Assembly (NCBI GenBank): GCA_030426265.1
Contig: JAUHYP010000034.1
Span: forward strand, 1-32,301
DNA: 32,301 bases
Reading direction: 5' to 3'
Source of the DNA: Gammaproteobacteria bacterium
GTDB lineage: Bacteria > Pseudomonadota > Gammaproteobacteria > Xanthomonadales > SZUA-36
Shown: one piece after another, positions 15,792 to 23,860 of the stretch
Position numbering within the stretch: the stretch's first letter is position 1
Layout: each line of letters starts with the position of its first letter
Translations under genes and position numbers: made by a program
Notes under the pieces: generated by a model
The model's database searches: none
The model's input: the letters and a program-made list of their open reading frames with translations, nothing else
What the model was told of the DNA's origin: nothing

Positions 15792-17027
15792 CTAGCCGGC
15801 GTCACTGGCGTCTTCGGAATCCGCGTCATCGTCGTCCGCTTCCCGATCCTCGTCGGTGGTTTCCCGCACGGGGTCGCCGTCGTCGAGCGTGCGCAGCACC
15901 CGGTAGGGACCGACGATCACCCGGTCGCCTTCTTCCAGTCCGGACAGCACCTCCTGGTCGCTGTCGCTGGAGAGGCCGACTTCCACGTCTCGGCGGACCG
16001 CCGTGCCGTCCTGGAACAGCATGACGAAGGCCTGGTCGTCCACCGCGCCGGCCTCGTCGGCGATGTCCTCGTCGTAGCGCACCGCCTGGATGGGCACGGC
16101 GAGCGTCTCTTCGGCGCTCTGGGTGTAGATGTCGGTGCGGGCGCTCATGCCGGAGCGCACCGCGAGTTCGTCCTGCTTGTCGAGAACGATCTTCACCAGG
16201 AAGGACAGGCTCTGGTGCCCCGTGGTCGTGCGCGCCGTGGTGGCGATGGATTCCACCGTTCCGCCCAGCGGGGTGTCCGGCCAGGCCGCGGCGTAGAGGT
16301 CCGCCCGCTGGCCCTCGCGGACCTGCGCGATGTCCGCCTCGTCGACACGGACCTCCACCAGCATTTCAGAGGTGTCGGCCACCACCATCAGGGTGGAACC
16401 GGGTAGATTGGTCGTGCCGGCGATGACCGTTTCGCCCACTTTCACGTCCACCTGGATGACGATGCCGTCGATGGGCGAAAGGATGGAGGTCTTGGACAGC
16501 AGGTCGGCCGATTGCGCGCGCGCCGCCCGCGACTGGGCCAGGGCTTCCTGGTGGGACGCCAGGTCCACGCGGGCCATGTCCGTCTCGATCTGCAGGTTTT
16601 CGACGGTGTCCTCGTCGACGAGATTGCGCTTGAGCAGTTCGCGCTGGTTGTTGAGGCGGCGTTCGAGGTTGCGCACCAGCAGTTTCTGCCGGTCGATGGC
16701 GATCTGCTGCATGCGCACGCGGGCGTCGGCCTGTTCCAGCTGGGCGGACAGGTTCTCGGTCTCCAGGGAGATCAGCTCCTGGCCTTTGGTGACCGGGTCG
16801 CCTTCCTCGACGTGCACGCCGGTCACGCGGGCGATGACCTCCGAACCCAGCTGTACCTGTTCACGGTAAGCGAGGGTGCCGGAGGCCAGCACCGAACTGC
16901 GGATCTGCTTTTTCGCGGCGACTTCCACGTCCACCGCGTCGACGTCGCCGCCGCGGTTGAACTTGGACCACATCACCAGCGCGACCAGCGCCGCGCCGAT
17001 GACGGCGAAAACCAGGAGCTTCTTCAT
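15792..17027 (-). CDS. Periplasmic adaptor (MacA/HlyD/YknX-like membrane fusion protein)
   Basis: A 411-residue protein anchored by one N-terminal membrane segment (about residues 4-20). Then come a lipoyl half ('VTGVHVEEGDPVTKGQEL', about 69-86), a coiled-coil hairpin (about 95-190, with 'EQADARVRMQQIAIDRQ' and 'EALAQSRAARAQS'), the second lipoyl half ('SPIDGIVIQVDVKVGETV', about 203-220), a beta-barrel and a membrane-proximal domain. The last about 30 residues are unusual, an almost wholly acidic tail (DREADDDDADSEDASDAG). In the family it links the permease to outer partners or presents substrate. It starts 7 bases after the Yip1 gene. No TolC-type gene is nearby. Confidence 0.9.
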   Translation of the reverse strand: MKKLLVFAVIGAALVALVMWSKFNRGGDVDAVDVEVAAKKQIRSSVLASGTLAYREQVQLGSEVIARVTGVHVEEGDPVTKGQELISLETENLSAQLEQADARVRMQQIAIDRQKLLVRNLERRLNNQRELLKRNLVDEDTVENLQIETDMARVDLASHQEALAQSRAARAQSADLLSKTSILSPIDGIVIQVDVKVGETVIAGTTNLPGSTLMVVADTSEMLVEVRVDEADIAQVREGQRADLYAAAWPDTPLGGTVESIATTARTTTGHQSLSFLVKIVLDKQDELAVRSGMSARTDIYTQSAEETLAVPIQAVRYDEDIADEAGAVDDQAFVMLFQDGTAVRRDVEVGLSSDSDQEVLSGLEEGDRVIVGPYRVLRTLDDGDPVRETTDEDREADDDDADSEDASDAG

Positions 17028-17034
17028 GGCCGGC

Positions 17035-17739
17035 TCAGACCAGGGCCGCCCAGATGCCGTAGATCAGCACCAGGGGAATGGCGGCCACCACCAGGCCTTT
17101 CACCAGGGAAGAGCCCGTCCAGCGCGAGAAGCCCAGCGCGACCAGGTACAACGACCACAGCTGCAGGAGATGGACGGCATTGCCCCAGTTGAACCATTTG
17201 TCGCCGGGCTCGGCGTGAATGAAGATCTCGTTGAACGACAGCGGGCTCAGTTTGTGCTGCGCCAGCTGGTTCGAGTCCGCCATCAGGATCACCACGAACA
17301 TGGCGATGGCCCCGAAGATCTGCGGGAAGCCGGCCCAGACGTTCAGCGAGAACCACTGGCCGTACTTCAGTTCGGCGCTCGTGGCGATCTTGGCGACCAG
17401 GTGGTAGTAGGCCGCGAAGAGGGCGTACAGCACGAAGGTCACGAACACGATCGAGGCGATGGTGATCGCGATGCTGCTGGTCGGGCTCATGAAGCTGCGC
17501 ACGCCCGGTGCGGCCTCGGCCCGGCTTTCCGGCGGCAGTCCGGCGATGGTTTCTTCCACCAACCAGTCGAAATCCACCCAGCTGTAGTAGAAGGCGAAGG
17601 CCGCGCAGGACACGACCATGCTGATGATCAGCGGAACCCACAGCCAGGCCGTGTGTCCGCGGATTTCGTCCAGGGCGCGGGTGGGGGACGCGATAATGTC
17701 CACCATCGCGTTGATAACGCTGTAGTTATTGCCTGACAT
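17035..17739 (-). CDS. Yip1-family membrane protein (YknW-like)
   Basis: A 234-residue inner-membrane protein with five hydrophobic segments (about 31-52, 88-112, 133-157, 188-205 and 212-232). It starts with a 'VDIIASPTRALDEIRG' region, the usual N-terminal helix of YIP1-domain proteins, in which an 'P...F..I' type motif precedes the first membrane span. It is the first gene of the operon with the adaptor, ATPase and permease. In Bacillus subtilis the Yip1 protein YknW has the same place in yknWXYZ and helps the transporter assemble; I infer the same role here from order and family, not from close sequence identity. A -10 box lies 30 bases upstream. Confidence 0.8.
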   Translation of the reverse strand: MSGNNYSVINAMVDIIASPTRALDEIRGHTAWLWVPLIISMVVSCAAFAFYYSWVDFDWLVEETIAGLPPESRAEAAPGVRSFMSPTSSIAITIASIVFVTFVLYALFAAYYHLVAKIATSAELKYGQWFSLNVWAGFPQIFGAIAMFVVILMADSNQLAQHKLSPLSFNEIFIHAEPGDKWFNWGNAVHLLQLWSLYLVALGFSRWTGSSLVKGLVVAAIPLVLIYGIWAALV

Positions 17740-17768
17740 TTGTCTTTCTCCCTCGTCTGACGGATGCC

Positions 17769-17774
17769 ACTATA
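17769..17774 (-). promoter_or_regulatory. -10 box for the Yip1-adaptor-ATPase-permease operon
   Basis: TATAGT on the minus strand, 30 bases before the ATG at 17739. The -35 candidate TTCCGC is weak, with a 16-base spacer. Confidence 0.35.
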
Positions 17775-17807
17775 GCGGCGCGCTGGGGCCGCGGAATGTT
17801 CCGAAGG

Positions 17808-18422
17808 TCACGTACCTTCGAAGCCGGTGAGAATCTTCCAGCGATTGACCACGGCGCAGAACAGCTCCGCGGTTTTCACGGCGTCGTACTCGGCCGAATG
17901 CGCTCTCGAGGCGTCCCATTCGAGGCCGGCAGCCTCCACGGCCCGCGACAGCACCGTCTGGCCGAACGCCAGGCCGCCCAGGGTCGCCGTGTCGAAACTG
18001 CTGAACGGATGAAAGGGGTTTCGCTTGAAGCTCACCCGTTCCGAGGCCGCATTCAGGAAACCCAGGTCGAACGACGGGTTGTGCCCCACCAGGATCGCAC
18101 GCTGGCAGCCGGCGGCCTTCATTTCCTTGCGCACGGGTGTGCACACCAGGCGCAGGGCTTCCTTTTCGGGGACCGGGTTGCGTTTCTCGTCGTCGAGATC
18201 GATGCCGGTGAACTCCAGCGCCCGGGGATCGATGTTGGCGCCGCGAAAAGGCGCCACGTCCACGGTGACGATCTCGCCGATCTTGAGGCGTCCGAAGGAG
18301 TCCATTTTCAGGATGCAGGCCGACACCTCCAGAAGGGCGTCGGAGGCGGCATTGAAGCCGCCGGTTTCCACGTCCACGACGACGGGCAGGAAACCCCTGA
18401 AACGGTCCTTGATGAGCGGCAT
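17808..18422 (-). CDS. rnt: Ribonuclease T
   Basis: A 3'-5' exoribonuclease of the DEDD family that trims tRNA 3' ends and finishes 5S and 23S rRNA; it also acts on single-stranded DNA ends. The 204-residue protein follows E. coli RNase T closely. DEDD motif I is 'VVDVETGGFNA' near residues 15-25, followed by 'LEFTGIDLDD' near 69, 'VGHNPSFDLGFLNAASER' near 107-124, 'KRNPFHPFSSFDTATLGGL' near 128-146 and 'AHSAEYDAVKTAELF' near 172-186, with the catalytic His and Asp. ATG 18422 matches the family's start but has only a weak ribosome site. It is divergent from the TraB-like gene. A 7-bp hairpin overlaps its stop but lacks a T-run. Confidence 0.95.
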   Translation of the reverse strand: MPLIKDRFRGFLPVVVDVETGGFNAASDALLEVSACILKMDSFGRLKIGEIVTVDVAPFRGANIDPRALEFTGIDLDDEKRNPVPEKEALRLVCTPVRKEMKAAGCQRAILVGHNPSFDLGFLNAASERVSFKRNPFHPFSSFDTATLGGLAFGQTVLSRAVEAAGLEWDASRAHSAEYDAVKTAELFCAVVNRWKILTGFEGT

Positions 18423-18475
18423 AATGTTGGTCCCGAATGGAAGGAAGAGCAGCGGCGCAGGCCGCCTAGTGTGCC

Positions 18476-19438
18476 ATGCGAACGATGCGAAAACACCCGC
18501 GCCCCGAACCCGTCCCGAAAGTCCCGGCACGTCCGCGCACGCTGCTGTTCATCCTGTGGCTGGCCGTCGCGACGGTGCCGGCCGTGGCCGATGCCGATCC
18601 CGAAGTGGAGCCCCAGGGCCTGTTCTGGTCCCTGAGCACGGCCGAAGGGCCCGCGGGCTACCTGCTCGGAACGGTCCACAGCGAGGATCCACGGGTGCTG
18701 GAGTTCACCGAGGAGTTTCTGGAGCGACTCGGCGCCTGCGACACCTTCGCCATGGAACTGGTGCCCGACCTGCCGACGATGCGGCGGTTGATGGACTACA
18801 TGCAGTTGCCGGAGGGCGAGCGCCTGGCGGACCAGCTGGGCGCCGACCGGTACGGCGCGGTGGCGCGGGCGCTGGTGGCCTACGGGGTGCCGCCGGAACG
18901 CCTGGAGCGCATGAAGCCCTGGGCGGCAATGATGACGCTGAGTCTGCCGCCGGCCCGAACCGGCCTGTTCCTGGATTTCTCGCTGTCCCTGCGCGCCGCC
19001 GGTTCGGGACTCGACGTGGTGGGCCTGGAAACCCTGGAAGAGCAGCTCTCCTTCCTGGAATCCATGCCCCTGGAGGAGCAGCTCGACCTGCTGGACCAGG
19101 CCCTGGCCGAGCATGCCCGCGTGCAGGAGGTCCACGACCTCATGGTGGATACCTACCTCGAGGGCGACCTCGGTGCGCTCAATGCCGTCGCGGAAGAGCA
19201 GATGGACGACCTGGAAGCGGATACCCGCACCTGGTTCCAGGCCGAAGGCATCGACGCGCGAAACCGGCGCATGGCCGCCAGCGCGCTGCCCTTGCTGGAC
19301 CGGGGCTGCGCCTTCATCGCCGTCGGCGCCCTGCACCTGCCCGGCGAGACCGGCCTGCTGACCCTGTTGCGCGAGGCTGGTTTCCAGGTCCGGCCCCTGC
19401 CGTCACCCTTCGTCGAAGCGGTCGGCGTGGATTCCTGA
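18476..19438 (+). CDS. TraB/GumN (Tiki-like) family protein
   Basis: A 320-residue exported protein: basic start, hydrophobic segment about residues 23-37, and probable signal cleavage near 'VADAD'. The two GxxH signatures of the family are visible: 'YLLGTVHSEDPR' near residues 61-72 and 'CAFIAVGALHLPGETGLLTLLREAG' near 279-303. A conserved 'VVGLETLEEQ' lies near 181. Related animal Tiki proteins are metal-dependent proteases; the bacterial members' substrate is not established. ATG 18476 and ATG 18485 are both possible starts. It is convergent with the DoxX gene of the hvf operon. Confidence 0.88.
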   Translation: MRTMRKHPRPEPVPKVPARPRTLLFILWLAVATVPAVADADPEVEPQGLFWSLSTAEGPAGYLLGTVHSEDPRVLEFTEEFLERLGACDTFAMELVPDLPTMRRLMDYMQLPEGERLADQLGADRYGAVARALVAYGVPPERLERMKPWAAMMTLSLPPARTGLFLDFSLSLRAAGSGLDVVGLETLEEQLSFLESMPLEEQLDLLDQALAEHARVQEVHDLMVDTYLEGDLGALNAVAEEQMDDLEADTRTWFQAEGIDARNRRMAASALPLLDRGCAFIAVGALHLPGETGLLTLLREAGFQVRPLPSPFVEAVGVDS

Positions 19439-19454
19439 TTCCGCCCTGCGCTGC

Positions 19455-20135
19455 TCAGAAATCCGGTCGCAGGGGGTTGCCCATGAACTGGGGCATGAGG
19501 AGCATCAGCAGGCCGACGCCCAGCAGGGCGCCACCCCAGGCGGGTTCCGCCCAGATCACGGCCAGTGACAGCACCGCGAGGCCCAGCCCCAGGCACTGGA
19601 GGCCGCCGGTGCGGTCGTCGAGACGGTCATTGCGGTGCGTGAGGCTGATGAGCAGGTGGTCCAGGCTCAGCTTGCCGCCGCCATGGAACACCAGTGGCAG
19701 GAGCATGAGCACGAACAGCAGGGGGATCTTGAAATTTCCACCGCCGTTGGCCGTGATCACGTAGCCTTCCCAGAGTTCCTGCAGGCTGGACCAGTCCGCC
19801 GGCCAGTGCACCGCAGCGGTGGCCACGCCGGTGATCACGACCAGTGACACGGCGGCCAGGCGCGTGAACAGCCCCAGCAGCAGCAGCGCGGCAAAACCCA
19901 GCTCGCCCCAGGTGGCGGCGGCCCAGTTCAGTTCCGGGCCCAGCAGGGAAAACGGGACCGGAAAGCCCTGCTGCCAGTCGGCGTAGGGTACGTTCGCAAA
20001 CCAGTTCTCGCCCCGGTACTTGGCGATGCCGGCCTCCCAGAACTCCCAGAACAGGATCAGTCGCAGCCCCAGTGGCCAGATCCATTCGCCGATCGTACGT
20101 AGCCGGGCGGTCAGCCCGTCATAGAAGTCCAGCAT
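19455..20135 (-). CDS. hvfD: DoxX-family membrane protein of the RiPP operon (HvfD-like)
   Basis: A 226-residue inner-membrane protein. It opens with 'LRLILFWEFWEAGIAKYRGENWFANVPY' (about residues 24-50), typical of DoxX proteins, followed by membrane segments near 70-90, 95-112 and 134-150. A C-terminal pair after residue 165 is longer than in minimal DoxX proteins. It is the last gene of the four-gene operon, 62 bases after the DUF2063 gene; the gap contains a small GC-rich hairpin (20156-20170). In Haemophilus the matching gene is hvfD. Its role is not settled; a part in the redox or membrane side of peptide export or copper handling is inferred from context. Confidence 0.8.
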   Translation of the reverse strand: MLDFYDGLTARLRTIGEWIWPLGLRLILFWEFWEAGIAKYRGENWFANVPYADWQQGFPVPFSLLGPELNWAAATWGELGFAALLLLGLFTRLAAVSLVVITGVATAAVHWPADWSSLQELWEGYVITANGGGNFKIPLLFVLMLLPLVFHGGGKLSLDHLLISLTHRNDRLDDRTGGLQCLGLGLAVLSLAVIWAEPAWGGALLGVGLLMLLMPQFMGNPLRPDF

Positions 20136-20197
20136 GTCTTGCCCCTCCAGGCGCAGGCCCGCTCCGGGCCCCGGTGCATTTGAATTCGTGGTGTGGT

Positions 20198-20962
20198 TCA
20201 GTGGCCGGGCGTCACGCCCAGGATGATGTCGCGCTGTGCGAGGTCCCGCAGCAGCTTCGCCCCCGAGGCCGCCAGGCGCTCCGGCCGTGGATGCGCCAGT
20301 TCGTCCGCCACCGCCTGCAGCACCTCCTGGCCACTGCGTCCGCCGCCTTCCTGGAGCAGGGTGATCACCCGCGCGCTGACCCCGTTGAGCTGGATGAACT
20401 TCACCGCGTGTTCGCGGTTGCGGTAGACCAGCAGGTGCGTCGGGGTTTGCGGCGGCTCGGTGGGGCGGTTGCGGGGCCCGATGCGGTGCACGGGCCAGCG
20501 AAAGGCCAGGGGCCAGGCGAGGGGAGAAAGTACGGGCGCGCCCGCCAGCAGGTCACCGTCCCGGTCGGCGGGAATGGCGTCCAGGTCCCGTTCGTCCAGG
20601 TCCAGTGCCAGTTCCACCCATTCCCAGTGGGCGAGTTCCGCCATGTAGGGCGGATCCTCCGGTCGCTCGCCGCGTTCGTCCTGCAGGTAGCGCAGGAACT
20701 CGCGCGGCAGTTCCGGGAACAGGGGCGTGCGCGAAACGTGGTGCGCGTAGAAGTCGCGGATCAGGGCCCGCCAGGCATCGTCATCGTGCAGACGGCGCAG
20801 CACCGGGAAACTCCGGGCCACGAGGTTGGACACGTTGTTGAAGAACAGGCGCCGGTAGATGGCCATGCGCCGGTCTTCCACGTCCTCCGGGGCAGGGTTG
20901 GCGGCCGGGTCGCGGAGGTGGGCGGCGAAGCGCTCCTGCAGCGTTCGCAGGCGCTCAGCCAT
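20198..20962 (-). CDS. hvfC: DUF2063 partner protein of the MNIO enzyme (HvfC/BufC-like)
   Basis: A 254-residue cytoplasmic protein. The N-terminal DUF2063 domain (about residues 1-95) shows '[30 protein letters not shown]' (about 28-57) and '[25 protein letters not shown]' (about 67-91). A C-terminal RRE-like winged region follows ('[19 protein letters not shown]', about 190-208). Family knowledge: such partners bind the precursor peptide and the MNIO oxidase and are needed for modification. Its ATG overlaps the end of the oxidase gene by 8 bases, so the two proteins are made together. It is often annotated as a putative DNA-binding protein; that name comes from the domain's old label and I do not adopt it. 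Confidence 0.9.
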   Translation of the reverse strand: MAERLRTLQERFAAHLRDPAANPAPEDVEDRRMAIYRRLFFNNVSNLVARSFPVLRRLHDDDAWRALIRDFYAHHVSRTPLFPELPREFLRYLQDERGERPEDPPYMAELAHWEWVELALDLDERDLDAIPADRDGDLLAGAPVLSPLAWPLAFRWPVHRIGPRNRPTEPPQTPTHLLVYRNREHAVKFIQLNGVSARVITLLQEGGGRSGQEVLQAVADELAHPRPERLAASGAKLLRDLAQRDIILGVTPGH

Positions 20963-21827
20963 GGCGCCGGGCGTCCAGCGCGGAGTCCGCGGCGTGCCGG
21001 TCCTGGGCCAGGCGGATGCGGTCCACCTCGGCCAGCAGTTCATCGACGGACGGGAAGTTGAAGTCGCGTTCCAGCAGGGTGGGGTAGGCGCCGAAGGTGC
21101 CGTAGGCGACGTCCAGCAGGTCCCAGACACCATCGATCACCGCGGCGCCGTGGGTGTCCACCCGCAGGTCGGGCGCCTCTTCGTGATGGCCGGCGACGTG
21201 GCCGTAGACCACGCGATCGCCCGGCAGGTCCCGCAGGAATTCCACCGGGTCGTATCCGTGGTTGATGGCGTTGACCCAGATGTTGTTCACGTCCAGCAAC
21301 AGGTCGCAGTCGGCCTCGGAGACCACCGCGTTGATGAATTCGATTTCGCTGAGTTCGGCGCCGGGCGCCGCGTAGTAGGACACGTTCTCGATGCCGATCC
21401 GGCGGCCGAGCAGGTCCTGGGTCCGGCGGATTCGCTCGGCCACGTAGTCCACCGCCTCGCGGGTGAACGGAATGGGCATGAGGTCGTACAGGTGCCCCGC
21501 GTCGGAACAGTAGCTCAGGTGCTCGGTGAAGCAGCGGATGTCGTGCGCGTCCAGGAACGCGCGTGTGCGGCGCAGCAGCGTTTCGTCCAGCGGGGCCGGC
21601 CCGCCCAGCGAGAGCGACAGGCCGTGACAGACGAAGGGAAAGCGTTCGGTGAAGGCGCGCAGGGCATGGCCCAGGCGGCCACCCACGCCGATCCAGTTTT
21701 CCGGCGCGACCTCCATGAAGTCGACGCTGGCTTCCAACCGGTCGGGGTCCGCATCCTGAAGCGGGCCCAGCAGGGCCCGCCTCAGTCCGAGACCCGTTCC
21801 CTGTACGGGAAAAGGTCGTTGGCTCAT
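20955..21827 (-). CDS. hvfB: MNIO (DUF692) multinuclear iron oxidase (HvfB/BufB/MbnB-like)
   Basis: A 290-residue TIM-barrel enzyme that oxidises cysteines of the precursor peptide using O2 and an iron cluster. Probable metal ligands are all present: Glu39 (FMEVAPENW), His68 ([10 protein letters not shown]), Glu102-His103 (FTEHLSY), Glu147 (IENVSYY), Asp179 and His190 ([19 protein letters not shown]), His210 and His214 (YGHVAGHH), Asp224 and His226 (VDTHG) and Glu253. Family knowledge: MbnB makes oxazolone/thioamide groups in methanobactin, and HvfB acts on EGKCG-type precursors. Its start lies 36 bases after the precursor stop, and its end overlaps the partner gene. Everything points to an active enzyme. 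Confidence 0.94.
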   Translation of the reverse strand: MSQRPFPVQGTGLGLRRALLGPLQDADPDRLEASVDFMEVAPENWIGVGGRLGHALRAFTERFPFVCHGLSLSLGGPAPLDETLLRRTRAFLDAHDIRCFTEHLSYCSDAGHLYDLMPIPFTREAVDYVAERIRRTQDLLGRRIGIENVSYYAAPGAELSEIEFINAVVSEADCDLLLDVNNIWVNAINHGYDPVEFLRDLPGDRVVYGHVAGHHEEAPDLRVDTHGAAVIDGVWDLLDVAYGTFGAYPTLLERDFNFPSVDELLAEVDRIRLAQDRHAADSALDARRHG

Positions 21828-21863
21828 GGCGAAAGGGCCATGGTCAGGGTGTTGCTCTGTGCC

Positions 21864-22142
21864 TCAGGAGCCGCATTTGCCCTCGCCGCACTTGCCTTCC
21901 TCACCCTTGTCCTCGTCTTCACCTTCCTCGCCTTCTTCTCCCTCTTCGCCTTCCTCACCGCACTTGCCTTCGCCGCACTTGCCTTCTTCGCCCTTGTCGT
22001 CACCTGCGAGCATGTAGCCGGCGTCGAGATCGGTGAGTTCGAAGGGGTCGTCGGCCAGCACGGTGCCGGCGGCCAGGGATGAAACGAGCGCGACACCGCA
22101 GATGGCGGCAACGGGTTTGATCAGTACGGTCTTGTCAGCCAT
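21864..22142 (-). CDS. hvfA: EGKCG-repeat RiPP precursor, bufferin/HvfA type
   Basis: A 92-residue precursor. Residues 1-30 are a Sec signal (basic MADKTVLIK, then a hydrophobic core, ending TVLA before DD). A spacer with 'FELTDLDAGYML' (34-45) follows, then the core. The core has two identical blocks, EEGKCGEGKCG at 52-62 and 81-91, each holding two EGKCG motifs (cysteines 56, 61, 85 and 90). They are separated by an acidic EEG-repeat tract (63-78). In Haemophilus HvfA, EGKCG cysteines are converted by the MNIO enzyme to oxazolone/thioamide groups that bind copper; I infer the same here. The ATG at 22142 has GGAGG eight bases upstream. Its repeat-rich GC sequence makes many spurious frames on the other strand. 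It is first in the operon, as expected for a product needed in excess. Confidence 0.92.
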   Translation of the reverse strand: MADKTVLIKPVAAICGVALVSSLAAGTVLADDPFELTDLDAGYMLAGDDKGEEGKCGEGKCGEEGEEGEEGEEGEDEDKGEEGKCGEGKCGS

Positions 22143-22514
22143 TGATGGGAACCTCCAACAGTTTTTGGACTGGGCCCTGGGGCCCGCTCTGAGTACAGCG
22201 TGATGGCGCCGGAGCCGCCTTGCGGCGCGCCGGAACACCTCACGTTTTGCCTTGCCCGGTCCGCGGCCGCCGTTCGAGGCCGGCCGTTTTCCGTCGAACG
22301 TGTTCGTCCCTGAGCCTAGTAGCTGGTCGTCCGGGGCGCAATTGACACGTTCGGGCCATGGGACCGAACTGCAGGGAAAAAACTTACAGGGGGACGATGA
22401 ACGGAGACGGCGACGGGACGAAGCGCCCGCCCGCGGAACCGTCGCCGTCCCATGGTGCGGCATGCGATACGGGTCGCTGCCCCGGTCGCGGAGCGTTCCC
22501 CGGCGCCGTTGCCC
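22143..22514 (-). promoter_or_regulatory. 372-base leader and promoter region of the hvf operon
   Basis: No gene is seen between the nth stop and hvfA. Reading toward hvfA, the region holds TGTAAGTTTTTT (22388-22377) with GGTCC 18 bases on (a loose match to extracytoplasmic-function sigma promoters), the inverted repeat CGAAC-GT-GTTCG near 22294-22305, and a GC-rich hairpin at 22209-22233 (inner stem GCCGC/GCGGC, outer CCGG/CCGG). There is also a GGGCCC-rich palindrome near 22173-22186. The hairpin could end nth transcription or act in the leader. No convincing sigma-70 promoter was found. All of this is tentative. Confidence 0.3.
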
Positions 22515-23153
22515 TCAGCGCCAGGTGCCTTTGCGGCCCTCGCGGCAGAGATCGGCGACCAGGCACTCGGCGCAACGCGGCTTGCGGGCCGTACAGGTGT
22601 AGCGCCCGTGCAGGATCAGCCAGTGGTGGGCGTCCTGCAGGAATTCTTCCGGAACGCTACGGAGCAGCTTGCGCTCGACCTCCAGCGGCGTCTTGCCGAT
22701 GGCCAGCCCGGTGCGGTTCGCCACGCGGAAGATGTGGGTGTCCACGGCCATCGTGGGCTGGCCGAACGCGGTGTTCAGGACCACGTTGGCGGTCTTGCGC
22801 CCGACCCCCGGCAGGGCCTCGAGGGCGGCCCGCTCGTCCGGTACCTGGCCATTGTGGCGTTCCAGCAGGATCCGGCAGGTCTCGATGATGTTCGCGGCCT
22901 TGGCATTGAACAGCCCGATGGTGCGGATGTGCGATTTGAGCCCCTCCAGCCCCAGGTCGAGAATGGCGCGAGGGGTGTTGGCCACCGGAAACAGGCGGCG
23001 GGTGGCCTTGTTCACGCCGACGTCCGTGGCCTGGGCGGAAAGAATCACCGCCACCAGCAATTCGAAGGCGCTGTCGTACTCCAGCTCCGTGGTGGGGTTC
23101 GGGTCGTGCTCGCGCAGGCGCCGGAAGAATTCGACGCGGTCCGCCTTGATCAT
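22515..23153 (-). CDS. nth: Endonuclease III (DNA glycosylase/AP lyase)
   Basis: Removes oxidised pyrimidines from DNA and cuts at the abasic site. The 212-residue protein matches E. coli Nth throughout. '[16 protein letters not shown]' is near residues 37-52, the helix-hairpin-helix '[17 protein letters not shown]' near 112-128 contains the catalytic Lys, '[12 protein letters not shown]' near 136-147 contains the catalytic Asp, and the [4Fe-4S] cysteines lie in '[17 protein letters not shown]' near 187-203. The start overlaps the rsxE stop (ATGA), so it ends the rsx operon, the same order as in E. coli. Confidence 0.96.
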   Translation of the reverse strand: MIKADRVEFFRRLREHDPNPTTELEYDSAFELLVAVILSAQATDVGVNKATRRLFPVANTPRAILDLGLEGLKSHIRTIGLFNAKAANIIETCRILLERHNGQVPDERAALEALPGVGRKTANVVLNTAFGQPTMAVDTHIFRVANRTGLAIGKTPLEVERKLLRSVPEEFLQDAHHWLILHGRYTCTARKPRCAECLVADLCREGRKGTWR

Positions 23154-23860
23154 TGCGCCAGGGCCTCGCGGGCGGTGGCCCCGCTCGGTTTTGCGTCCCG
23201 GCGCTGCTGCCAGGCATTGCGCGCCGCGACCAGCATGCCGAGGGCGATGAACGCGCCCGGGGGCAGCATGGCCAGCAGGAATCCCGGGTGGCCGGGAATG
23301 ACTTCGAATTCGAGGCTCCGGCCCCACTCGCCCACCAGCAGATGGGCGTCCGCGAGCAGTGTGCCGTGGCCCACCAGTTCCCGCACGGCGCCGAGCAGCA
23401 CGAGGGTCAGGCAGAAGCCCAGTCCGGTGGCGAAGCCGTCCACCAGCGCGGGCCAGGGCGCGTGGCGCGAGGCGAACGCCTCCGCCCGCCCGATGATGGC
23501 GCAGTTGGTGACGATCAGCGGAATGAAGATGCCCAGCGCCAGGTACAGGCCCTGGAACCAGGCCTGCATCAGGAGTTCGATCACCGTCACGGTCGAGGCG
23601 ATGATCAGCACGAAAGCGGGAATGCGGATTTCCGGCCGCAGCAGGCCCCGGGCCAGGGACACGCAGAGGTTCGAAACCGCCAGGGTCAGGGTGGTCGCCA
23701 GGCCCAGTCCCAGGGCGTTCGTCACCGAACCGGAGACCGCCAGCAGCGGGCACAGGCCCAGGAGCACGACCAGCCCCGTATTCTGGCGCCAGAAGGCGTC
23801 GCGGAAGACCTCGCCCGTGCGGGGGGTGTTCGGCGCGCCCGGGTCAGTCGATTCCGTCAT
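23150..23860 (-). CDS. rsxE: Rsx/Rnf complex subunit E
   Basis: Integral membrane subunit of the Rnf-type NADH:ferredoxin oxidoreductase, called Rsx in E. coli, where it reduces SoxR. The 236-residue protein has an N-terminal extension of about 20 residues before the conserved '[23 protein letters not shown]' region (about 19-41). Several membrane segments follow, with the paired cysteine motifs of the RnfA/E family: Cys37 region '[10 protein letters not shown]' and '[16 protein letters not shown]' near 115-130, thought to hold an iron-sulfur centre in the membrane. It overlaps rsxG by 17 bases and nth by 4, so it is tightly coupled. Confidence 0.93.
   Translation of the reverse strand: MTESTDPGAPNTPRTGEVFRDAFWRQNTGLVVLLGLCPLLAVSGSVTNALGLGLATTLTLAVSNLCVSLARGLLRPEIRIPAFVLIIASTVTVIELLMQAWFQGLYLALGIFIPLIVTNCAIIGRAEAFASRHAPWPALVDGFATGLGFCLTLVLLGAVRELVGHGTLLADAHLLVGEWGRSLEFEVIPGHPGFLLAMLPPGAFIALGMLVAARNAWQQRRDAKPSGATAREALAQ

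Noticed and set aside
17802-17820. Hairpin CGAAGGT/ACCTTCG as rnt terminator
   Set aside because: A perfect 7-bp stem but it includes the stop codon and no T-run follows on either strand.
20198-20962. DNA-binding regulator
   Set aside because: The DUF2063 domain carries that legacy name, but its place after an MNIO gene marks it as the RiPP partner protein.
21890-21990. Short tandem repeats resembling a repeat array or CRISPR
   Set aside because: The repeats are 6-9 bases, in codon phase, and encode the EEG and EGKCG units of the precursor. There are no spacers.
22397-22888. Plus-strand frame starting MNGDGDGTK with a possible ribosome site
   Set aside because: It runs antisense through nth and its sequence is Arg/Pro/Gly-rich without features; a chance GGGGG upstream is not enough.
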